Shown one piece after another: positions 15,308 to 21,446 of a stretch of DNA of 21,446 nt; the stretch's first letter is position 1, and every line of letters begins with the position of its first letter. This DNA is from Halieaceae bacterium UBA4452 (GTDB taxonomy: Bacteria > Pseudomonadota > Gammaproteobacteria > Pseudomonadales > Halieaceae), in contig DGPA01000043.1 of NCBI GenBank assembly GCA_002389505.1, positions 1 through 21,446 on the forward strand, read 5' to 3'. The position numbers and the translations under genes are program-made. The notes under the pieces are model-generated. The model saw only the letters and a list, made by a program, of their open reading frames with translations. It was not told the origin of the DNA and did not search any database.

Positions 15308-16848
15308 AGAAATTGCCGTAAATTCCCAACGACCTTGATGCGAATTTTCGCGGCATCATCATCCATATAACTCATGGTAGTTTCTTCAATGTCGAGCACT
15401 CTCAGGGTATCAGGGTCGGCGCCAGCGGCGATAGCTTTGCTTCGCGCTTGTGTAGTTGCGTAGGTCATTGCCTTTTCACGACTCTCCCTGGAATAGCTGA
15501 CAATGTGCTCGACCTCGCCTCCCACCTGGGCAATAGCCGCACCGATGGCATTTGCCACGCCAGCATGTTCCGGACGAATGACTGTAGAGGCCGTCTGTAA
15601 ATGTCTGGATATCAGAATAGAACCGCCACCGACCAAAATAACAGGCACAGGCTGCTCGCTGGGCCGCATTTTATCCACCGCTTCGTCAATCATGGCATGC
15701 ATAGTCAACGTAGCGCGCTCAACTAACCCAGCGTCAAGGTGGGCGACGCCCGTCATATCGCCAACCGCAGTGGAACCATTAGCTACTGCGATATCGGTGG
15801 CCGTCAGGGTGGCGCCACCAAACGCTAATCCTGCGCTGACCAATCGATGTCCGACTGACTGCGGACCTAATCGACCTCCGTCATCGTGGACAAGACTCCC
15901 GCCCCCAAGACCGATAGATAGGATGTCTGGCATACGGAAATTTGTCCGTACCCCTCCGACGTCGATGTAGCTGTTGCTCTCTCGAGGAAAACCATTCGCC
16001 AAAACACCAACATCCGCAGTGGTGCCTCCAATATCGACCACAATGGCATCGGAGATACCGGTGAGCACTGCCGCGCCGCGCAGGCTGTTCGTTGGGCCGC
16101 TGGAAAAGGTGAGGGCAGGATATCGCGCAATATAGTCAGCCGACATCAAGGTGCCGTCATTCTGACTGACATAGAACGGGCAAGTGAGGTTACGTTGCTC
16201 CAACGCCGCCTGCATACTGGAAACGACTCGAGCAGCGAGATTACCCAGTGAGGCGTTTAGCAACGCTGCGTTTTCTCTCTCTAAAATACCCAGTCGACCT
16301 ATTTCATGACTCAGTGAAATATTGGCATCTGGAATTCGCTGCCTAATGCGCTTTGCCATGAGGAGCTCATGGTTAGCCACTGCGGGGGAAAATGACGCCG
16401 CCACAGCAATGGCCTTGATGTCCTGATCAATAATTTTATCAATGGCATCGTCTAGTGCCCTCTCATCAAGCGGCGCGATTTCTTTGCCGTTGAACAGGTG
16501 CCCACCACCGATCATATAAGCGTGATCGCCTAGCGCGGCGCTTAAATCCGCAGGCCAGTCACACTTGGGTGGTAGCCCTGAGCCGGTCGGTAAACAAGCT
16601 CGAATAATGGCAGTTTGGCTCAGCTCTTTCCGTTCAATAACCGCGTTAGTGAAATGGGTCGTACCAATCATCACCGCATCTATTGCGTCAGCGTTAATCT
16701 GAGCCTCCAGCATGACCGCGTCGAGCGCCTCCATAAGGCCTCGACGTACATCACTACTCGTCAAGGCTTTGTGGGAAGTCACAATACGCGCCCCATCCAT
16801 GAGCACTGCGTCAGTGTGGGTCCCGCCCACGTCAATGCCAATGCGCAT
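15304..16848 (-). CDS. Hydantoinase/oxoprolinase family protein (short HyuA-like)
   Basis: Encodes 514 residues. This is shorter than stand-alone HyuA or 5-oxoprolinase N-halves but usual for the form paired with DUF917. It has an actin-like ATPase fold: phosphate-1 motif IGIDVGGTHTD (3-13), the conserved IGTTHFTNAV (61-70), phosphate-2 motif VVDIGGTTADVGV (270-282), SIGLGGGS (311-318) and an adenosine-site LVGGGS (405-410). These features support ATP-dependent hydrolysis of a hydantoin, oxoproline or similar cyclic amide. No HyuB-type partner is present; the DUF917 protein seems to take its place. The start ATG overlaps the permease stop (TAATG) and the stop overlaps the DUF917 start, so three genes form one coupled operon. 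The exact substrate is unknown. Confidence 0.9.
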   Translation of the reverse strand: MRIGIDVGGTHTDAVLMDGARIVTSHKALTSSDVRRGLMEALDAVMLEAQINADAIDAVMIGTTHFTNAVIERKELSQTAIIRACLPTGSGLPPKCDWPADLSAALGDHAYMIGGGHLFNGKEIAPLDERALDDAIDKIIDQDIKAIAVAASFSPAVANHELLMAKRIRQRIPDANISLSHEIGRLGILERENAALLNASLGNLAARVVSSMQAALEQRNLTCPFYVSQNDGTLMSADYIARYPALTFSSGPTNSLRGAAVLTGISDAIVVDIGGTTADVGVLANGFPRESNSYIDVGGVRTNFRMPDILSIGLGGGSLVHDDGGRLGPQSVGHRLVSAGLAFGGATLTATDIAVANGSTAVGDMTGVAHLDAGLVERATLTMHAMIDEAVDKMRPSEQPVPVILVGGGSILISRHLQTASTVIRPEHAGVANAIGAAIAQVGGEVEHIVSYSRESREKAMTYATTQARSKAIAAGADPDTLRVLDIEETTMSYMDDDAAKIRIKVVGNLRQFL

Positions 16849-18188
16849 TAAGGCTCCTCGGTATGGATAGGCGCTTCTGCTGCGGCTTTAGGCACCAAGG
16901 GGTTCGACTCGTGAGTTCGATCCAGCTGGGCTGGCCAAAGCTTGCGGAACAAAAGATAAATAGGGACGGTAATGATAAGGGCGTCAAGGCTGGGAATCGA
17001 TAACAAAGAAAACTCAGTGATAAACGCGAACCCCGAAAGGCCGGTAGCGACGATCCAAGCGGTCAGCGCTGCGCGCTCATAATCAGGCAACGCATGATGC
17101 AGGGTTAAGGCGAAGTTCTTTTGCTTCAAAAGAAAATAGTCGGTCAGATAGATGCTGGCAACCGGCGGCACGATAACACTTAGCCACTCCAAGAAACTGA
17201 TGAAATAGTCGGTGATACCTATCATCGCCAGACTGGTGCCTACCACCCCGCAGGTGACGGTGAGTTTCCACTCTGAGGTTCTAGGCTGAATAATAGCTAC
17301 CGCTAGAGACGTGCTGTAGAGATTCACGCTATTGGTGGTCCAAGTGGCAAACACCAGCACCACAAAGGCGCTAGCCGCTAAACCCAAAGCACTCATATAG
17401 GCCATGGGATCAAGCAATCCCGTCACCATCGCTGGAATCACCCCAATTAACATGGCAAAGACATTGCCAATGCCATTACCGAGTATAGACGCAGAGATGC
17501 AGTCCCTAGTCGAGCGTGCATAACGTGATAGGTCAGGCATTAACACCACGCCAACAATCGAGACACCGATTATCGTTGAGACCGCGGTGGCAAAATAGGC
17601 GGGATCATTCCCCTGCTGATTAATCACTGTAGACCAAGTAGCGTCAGTGAGAGCAAGATGGCTCGCATAAATTAAAAACGCAATCAGCAGCGGCACGGCG
17701 AACATGGCCAGTCGATCAAGGGCTTTGAACCCGAAAAGGGTCGTGATGAGTATCAGCGCGCTAGAGACTAGGGTCAGCAGCCAGGTGGGAGGAGAGCTGC
17801 CAAATTGATTTTCGCAGGCGATGGCCAAGGTCTCTCCAAAAAAGCCCGCAGTCACTGCAAACCATCCGAGTAGTGTGAGCCCCAATAATGCATTAACAAA
17901 ATTGGAGCCCCGTCGGCCAAACACAAACTCAATGATCAAATAGCTGCTGAGTCGGGTCTGAGCGCCCACTATCGCGGCTGGTATCGACATTACGGCAAGT
18001 ATTAGCGAAGCTAAACCCACCGCTTTAGCGGTGCCCGTGAACCCCAGTTGCTCAGCAGTGATAGCACTGGTATATAAAGTCGGAAGCGTCAGACAAATTC
18101 CGAATATCACTATACCCACCGACCATCCCGAGACGGTCTCATCCTCACGCACCGCGGTTCGCGCGCTTTCAGCAAAATAGTTAGACAT
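16848..18188 (-). CDS. NCS1 family permease (cytosine/purine/hydantoin transporter, CodB-like)
   Basis: Encodes 446 residues from ATG 18188. An in-frame TTG at 18197 is an alternative start three codons earlier, and no strong ribosome site separates them. About 12 membrane helices are evident, and the helix 3 region LGWFAVTAGFFGETLA resembles cytosine permease CodB. NCS1 carriers bring in nucleobases, hydantoins, allantoin or related flat nitrogen rings with Na+ or H+. It is the first gene of the operon; its stop overlaps the next start (TAATG), tying uptake to the HyuA-like and DUF917 enzymes. The substrate is therefore probably a hydantoin- or thiohydantoin-like ring rather than cytosine, since no deaminase is present. 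This is inference from context. Confidence 0.88.
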   Translation of the reverse strand: MSNYFAESARTAVREDETVSGWSVGIVIFGICLTLPTLYTSAITAEQLGFTGTAKAVGLASLILAVMSIPAAIVGAQTRLSSYLIIEFVFGRRGSNFVNALLGLTLLGWFAVTAGFFGETLAIACENQFGSSPPTWLLTLVSSALILITTLFGFKALDRLAMFAVPLLIAFLIYASHLALTDATWSTVINQQGNDPAYFATAVSTIIGVSIVGVVLMPDLSRYARSTRDCISASILGNGIGNVFAMLIGVIPAMVTGLLDPMAYMSALGLAASAFVVLVFATWTTNSVNLYSTSLAVAIIQPRTSEWKLTVTCGVVGTSLAMIGITDYFISFLEWLSVIVPPVASIYLTDYFLLKQKNFALTLHHALPDYERAALTAWIVATGLSGFAFITEFSLLSIPSLDALIITVPIYLLFRKLWPAQLDRTHESNPLVPKAAAEAPIHTEEP

Positions 18189-18304
18189 GTCTCTCAAGGC
18201 TTATTGTCGCTTTTCATCAACGGATCGTGGATGGGGTTCCGCAAAGTCAGTGGTCATCTCGCCATCACTTTCCCCGGCCGTCATCATCAGGCAATACTGA
18301 CTTG

Positions 18305-18317
18305 TTGTATAGTACGA
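18305..18317. promoter_or_regulatory. Imperfect 13-bp dyad in the divergent permease/mutarotase region
   Basis: TTGTATAGTACGA pairs outward as T-GTA---TAC-A, which loosely resembles operators of GntR-type regulators, although the spacing between GT and AC is longer than usual. It lies 28 bp before the mutarotase start (18345) and about 117 bp before the permease start (18188). The internal TATAGT has no good -35 partner at normal spacing. Confidence 0.25.
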
Positions 18318-18344
18318 ATCGTCGATACCATTAGCACCGCTTTT

Positions 18345-19283
18345 ATGACAACAACGATTACGCTTGAGTCGCACTCCCTGGCGGTGACATTGAGCAGGCA
18401 CGGCGCTCGCTTGGTCCAGCTCATCGCTAAGCGGCCCAATAGCGAGCTGCTGCTTGACACATCCTGTTCTGACAGAGCGCTTATTGATCAGTGTTGTCTA
18501 GGTAGCACTGTTGGCCCTTATGCTGGCCGCTTGCGCCAGGCTGACCCCATCACTGGCCTGCCGTCGGTAATGCTCCATGGCGGGAGCGCTGCGCTGCATC
18601 GCGCCGACTGGGCTCTGACGCACACCCATCAACCACACACCGCATGCTATACCACCGCTCTCAAGCATAATGAGGGAGGCCTACCCGGTGATCGCCAATT
18701 CAGTGTTGCCTACACTCTGTCAAATAACAGCCTCACTATTGATCTGACTGCTTCCACCACCCATAGCACGCCTATTAATCTAACTAACCACGCGTATTTT
18801 ACGCTGGGTGCCAAATCAGTGCGAGAGCTGTCGCTGACCGTCAGAGCGCACAGCGTACTGGCAACCGATGACGCACAGTGCCCTACCGGTGAGTTACTTC
18901 CCGTGGCAGCCACAGCACTCGACTTGATCGGCTCACGGCCACTCGCCGACGTGCTGGTACAGCTGCCCAATGGCTTGGATCACAGCTACGTGCTGGAGTC
19001 AGATTCATCAAACACTGAGCGGCTAAATGAAGTCGCTGTACTGAACAATATGGCCACAGGCATGAGTCTGTCCATAGCCACTACGCAGCCTTGCCTACAG
19101 GTCTATACGGCGGCGCAGCTGACGGCCCCGCTACAGCCTTTCAGTGCTATTTGCCTTGAGGCACAAGGATTTCCCGATGGTCCGCATCATAGCTGGGGTA
19201 AACATACATCCGTACTCCCTGCGGGCCAGACGCGTAGCCAGCGCATTGTTTATCGAATGATGGACTGTTCGCCGAATCAATGA
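18345..19283 (+). CDS. Aldose 1-epimerase (galactose mutarotase-like)
   Basis: Encodes 312 residues from ATG 18345. An open frame continues upstream to 18204, but those 47 residues (Cys/Ile-rich) do not look like the family, while TTTITLESHSLAVTLSRHGARL is a normal mutarotase start. Landmarks are VGPYAGRL (56-63, usually VGRYANRI), LHGG (77-80), the catalytic His149 in LTNHAYFTL, Asp212 in LDHSY, and the general base Glu272 in LEAQGFPDGPH. It would interconvert alpha and beta anomers of glucose, galactose or a similar sugar in the cytoplasm. It stands alone and divergent from the permease operon. A link to glucan use with the distant GH16 is possible but not shown. A specific GalM function is not proven. 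Confidence 0.88.
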   Translation: MTTTITLESHSLAVTLSRHGARLVQLIAKRPNSELLLDTSCSDRALIDQCCLGSTVGPYAGRLRQADPITGLPSVMLHGGSAALHRADWALTHTHQPHTACYTTALKHNEGGLPGDRQFSVAYTLSNNSLTIDLTASTTHSTPINLTNHAYFTLGAKSVRELSLTVRAHSVLATDDAQCPTGELLPVAATALDLIGSRPLADVLVQLPNGLDHSYVLESDSSNTERLNEVAVLNNMATGMSLSIATTQPCLQVYTAAQLTAPLQPFSAICLEAQGFPDGPHHSWGKHTSVLPAGQTRSQRIVYRMMDCSPNQ

Positions 19284-19349
19284 CGCAGTGCTCGAGGCGC
19301 TAGTGGGCAGCGCGTCGAACAGGCAATAGCATTCAGCCGAGTTTGCGTT

Positions 19350-19367
19350 CCCCGGCATTATCCGGGG
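19350..19367 (+). terminator. GC-rich hairpin after the mutarotase gene
   Basis: CCCCGG-cattat-CCGGGG forms a perfect 6-bp stem with a 6-base loop, 66 bp after the mutarotase stop. The following bases (ctattagaattag) hold only a few T, so a Rho-independent terminator is possible but weak. Confidence 0.4.
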
Positions 19368-19442
19368 CTATTAGAATTAGAATGACTTTTCATACTGACA
19401 TACACTGACCCGTCATTGTCGGTCCCTCTAAAAGGAGCTCCC

Positions 19443-19958
19443 ATGCCTAGACACATCACCCGGCGGTATTTTGGTTGGCAAGCATACCCACCACTGGCGT
19501 TGGTTACGACGCTGCTATTTGGCCTGCTCTCTACGTCTGCGCTGGCAGATAAACCGGTGGTCGCCATAAATTCTCTCATTGATGGACTTCATAAAGATGC
19601 CGCCGCCGCGCGCTTTGAGAATTATTTCGAACGCTACACCGATGATGCTGTTTTCCTTGGCACTGACAAAACCGAGCGATGGACAATCGATCAATTCAAA
19701 GCCTATGCCCGCCCCGTTTTTGACACGGGTCGTGGTTGGTCCTACACCGTTATCGAGCGTCATGTTGAGGGCGATTCAGACCTTCGATGGTTTGACGAGA
19801 TTCTGTTTAACGAAAAGCTAGGGCACTGTCGAGGAACCGGGGTCGTGAAGAAAACCCAGACGGGTTGGCGGGTGGCACACTATTCGCTCACACTGTTAAT
19901 CCCCAACTCAGTTGCGGCCACTATTGGCGAGCAATCAAAAATGGCTGACGCCAAGTGA
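19443..19958 (+). CDS. Exported NTF2-like / SnoaL-like protein
   Basis: Encodes 171 residues from ATG 19443, with AAGGAG 5 nt upstream; an in-frame start at 19416 lacks this. Residues 1-35 form a signal peptide with hydrophobic core LALVTTLLFGLL and likely cleavage after ALA (33-35). ITRRYFG before the core contains a twin arginine, so Tat export is conceivable, though Sec fits too. The mature part (about 40-155) matches nuclear transport factor 2 / SnoaL-3-like domains: RFENYFERYTDDAVFLGTD at the start, then RGTGVVKK and GWRVAHYSLTLLIPN. Such small cone-shaped domains bind or transform hydrophobic small molecules, and many act as accessory or stress proteins. No catalytic dyad could be assigned. 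It appears monocistronic and unrelated to its neighbours. Confidence 0.82.
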   Translation: MPRHITRRYFGWQAYPPLALVTTLLFGLLSTSALADKPVVAINSLIDGLHKDAAAARFENYFERYTDDAVFLGTDKTERWTIDQFKAYARPVFDTGRGWSYTVIERHVEGDSDLRWFDEILFNEKLGHCRGTGVVKKTQTGWRVAHYSLTLLIPNSVAATIGEQSKMADAK

Positions 19959-20010
19959 GGATAGCGGGGTTTCACGGTCGTTAATGGGTGCATTAGCCCT
20001 AGGCTTACAG

Positions 20011-20023
20011 CGCCCACAGGGCG
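20011..20023. terminator. Small hairpin between convergent genes
   Basis: CGCCC-aca-GGGCG lies in the 72-bp gap between the convergent NTF2-like and serine hydrolase genes. The 5-bp stem and lack of a clear T-tract on either strand make it a weak candidate for a shared terminator. Confidence 0.25.
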
Positions 20024-20030
20024 ATCATTG

Positions 20031-21251
20031 TCAATCGATTAACGCAGCGTAAATGATATTTTTCAGTTGGCCCCGGAAGTTAAATGTTGATGATGGAATA
20101 AGCTGCGTCATAAATATGGCGTAACACTGTTCTATTGGGTCGACCCAAAAGAGGGTGGACGCTCGTCCGCCCCAGTAAAAATCTCCCGCACCCACGGTGG
20201 CTGATGCCACTTCATCTAGGGTCGACGCAAAACCCAGACCAAAGCCAACACCCTCGTTGGCTGTCTCGGAAAAGGCGCCGAGCGCCATTTGAGCCAACGA
20301 CCGCCCGCCTAAAAAATTACGCGTCATTAGCTGTAACGTTCGGCGACCGATAAGGCATTGACCGTTAAAAGAGCCGCCCTGGCGAAGCATCTCACAAAAC
20401 GCCGCATAATCGGTTGCCGTGCCCACCAGTCCCCCACCGCCCGAGTAAAAGTTGCGCCGATGACGATAGTGACTCGTTGTAGGGTCGTCTTCTAGTGTCA
20501 GTGATTTGTCGGCACCGCGACTATAGCAAGCAGCAAAGCGCCCTGCCTTATCGTCAGGGACACTAAAATCAGTGTCGACCATATTCAGAGGCTCAAACAG
20601 TCGCTCGCGTAAGAAGTCACTGAACGACTGACCGGAAATAATCTCTACCAGCGCGCCACAAACATCGGTTGCCAAGGAGTAACACCAGCGTGAACCAGGG
20701 TCGTAGATGAGGGGGACCTGGCCCATTTTGTCGGCAAAATCCATCAACACCTCGCCCGCACCTCGACCTAAGCCTAATTCGCGATAGACCTCATCAACGG
20801 GGTGCTCAAGGCCCGGCAGCAAACCGCCATAGGTCAGTCCTGCGGTGTGCGTTAATAGCTGCAATACGGTAACGGGGCTTTCTACCGGCCGGGACTGCAT
20901 CGCTGCACCCGACCCCTGCACCCAAACACGCTGGTGTGCCCAAGAAGGGATAAATTTGTACACCGGATCGGTGAGCTGAAATCGTCCTTCTTCCCACAGC
21001 ATCATCAGCGCCACTGATGTGATGGGTTTAGTCATCGAGTAGAGTCGGAAAATCGTATCGCTGGTGATGGGTGTATTGCGTTCAACGTCTGCCAAGCCAA
21101 ATGAACGGAAATACGCGGGTATCCCCCGACGTGACACCATGACTTGGCATCCAGAAATTTTCCCCGGCGACACAAAGTTGTCGCTTAAATGGCTTGTCAT
21201 TCGCTCAAGCCGCTGTGGGGAAAACCCGGCGGCGCTAGGGTCTGTGTGCAT
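20031..21251 (-). CDS. Serine hydrolase, class C beta-lactamase / EstB family
   Basis: Encodes 406 residues from ATG 21251, where AAGGA lies about 10 nt upstream. In-frame ATGs at 21314 and 21329 would add a poorly conserved 21-26 residues without a signal peptide. The nucleophile motif SxxK is Ser72-Met-Thr-Lys75 in FRLYSMTKP. The second motif is Tyr191-Ser-Leu in WCYSLATDVCG; LLTHTAGLTYGG (132-143) is typical of the EstB branch, and WGGRASTLFWVDP replaces the KTG box. This branch consists mainly of carboxylesterases, lactonases or D-aminopeptidase-like enzymes rather than true beta-lactamases. With no visible signal peptide it is probably cytoplasmic, which also argues against antibiotic resistance. 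The substrate is unknown. It converges with the NTF2-like gene across 72 bp. Confidence 0.88.
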   Translation of the reverse strand: MHTDPSAAGFSPQRLERMTSHLSDNFVSPGKISGCQVMVSRRGIPAYFRSFGLADVERNTPITSDTIFRLYSMTKPITSVALMMLWEEGRFQLTDPVYKFIPSWAHQRVWVQGSGAAMQSRPVESPVTVLQLLTHTAGLTYGGLLPGLEHPVDEVYRELGLGRGAGEVLMDFADKMGQVPLIYDPGSRWCYSLATDVCGALVEIISGQSFSDFLRERLFEPLNMVDTDFSVPDDKAGRFAACYSRGADKSLTLEDDPTTSHYRHRRNFYSGGGGLVGTATDYAAFCEMLRQGGSFNGQCLIGRRTLQLMTRNFLGGRSLAQMALGAFSETANEGVGFGLGFASTLDEVASATVGAGDFYWGGRASTLFWVDPIEQCYAIFMTQLIPSSTFNFRGQLKNIIYAALID

Positions 21252-21446
21252 TGGCTTAGTCCTTAACCACCCGTGGCATGGAGTTGATTCAGTCTTGCTG
21301 AGTGTGATGGTCATCGGCCCTATGAGCAAGTCATCCCTTTTTCTGACTAGGCATGACCGTGCGGCGGCTTACGTTAGGGGCATAACAGGGAGGTGGTTAA
21401 CCGTCAGTCCTATGCCTGTTATCGCCATGCACTGCTGCCGGTTAGT
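21252..21446. other. Upstream region of the serine hydrolase at the window edge
   Basis: About 195 bp with no supportable gene. A plus-strand frame open to the edge could start at ATG 21412 or GTG 21394, but the only purine-rich motif (GGGAGG, 21388-21393) is badly spaced for both. The notable element is the inverted repeat at 21382-21422. A divergent promoter region is likely. Confidence 0.4.
21382..21422. promoter_or_regulatory. Inverted repeat ATAACAGG / CCTGTTAT upstream of the serine hydrolase
   Basis: Perfect 8-bp arms at 21382-21389 and 21415-21422, separated by 25 bases; GGC and GCC extend them outward with one extra base on the right. The long spacer suits two facing operator half-sites or a large hairpin in a divergent control region. 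No T-tract follows. Confidence 0.35.

Noticed and set aside
18204..18344. Upstream extension of the mutarotase from 18204
   Set aside because: The 47 extra residues do not resemble the family; the fold begins at ATG 18345. The stretch is more likely the divergent promoter region.
20031..21251. Antibiotic-resistance beta-lactamase
   Set aside because: No signal peptide, no KTG box, and the HTAGLTYGG motif point to the EstB-type esterase branch.
1..21446. CRISPR array, tRNA/rRNA genes, insertion sequences, phage or toxin-antitoxin genes
   Set aside because: No regularly spaced identical repeats, no tRNA-like cloverleaf, no transposase or integrase motif and no small paired genes were seen in either strand.

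Overview
The window looks like a piece of a marine heterotrophic gammaproteobacterial chromosome, possibly of the Halieaceae (OM60/NOR5) or a related Cellvibrionales lineage. This placement is inference from gene content and protein style: a lipoprotein laminarinase, a TMADH/DgcA-like flavoprotein, a Rieske oxygenase and an EstB-like serine hydrolase. No rRNA, tRNA, CRISPR array, transposase or phage gene is visible, and no transcription regulator is encoded.

Layout. (1) Positions 1-3335, minus strand: a GH16 lipoprotein glucanase of more than 1,111 residues. It has one catalytic domain and at least five C-terminal beta-sandwich-like modules, and its 3' end is cut off by the window edge. (2) Positions 3336-3830: a non-coding stretch holding a 10-bp-period repeat. 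(3) Positions 3831-8197, minus: a two-gene RND efflux operon (membrane fusion protein, then inner-membrane pump) with no outer-membrane channel. (4) Positions 8502-14149, plus: a class II aldolase-like protein, a TMADH/DgcA-like flavin and 4Fe-4S oxidoreductase, a Rieske oxygenase of the quaternary-ammonium type, and an MFS transporter. (5) Positions 14213-18188, minus: a tightly coupled operon of NCS1 permease, short HyuA-type hydantoinase/oxoprolinase, and DUF917 (S-methyl-thiohydantoin desulfurase-like) protein. (6) Positions 18345-19283, plus: a galactose mutarotase-like protein; 19443-19958, plus: an exported NTF2/SnoaL-like protein; 20031-21251, minus: an EstB-like serine hydrolase.

The most interesting part is 8.5-18.2 kb, where two catabolic modules converge. 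The plus-strand module joins a Rieske oxygenase carrying the bridging Glu seen in carnitine and betaine oxygenases to a TMADH-family enzyme. That enzyme keeps its 4Fe-4S ligands and two of three substrate-cage aromatics, but has lost the flavin-linking Cys, the catalytic-triad His and one cage Tyr. The minus-strand module imports and processes a cyclic ureide-like compound (hydantoin, thiohydantoin or lactam). Together they suggest breakdown of an N-methylated or betaine-type heterocyclic nitrogen compound, but no substrate can be proved from sequence. All protein assignments were made by eye from motifs, without database searches. Residue numbers are counted from the start codons chosen here.
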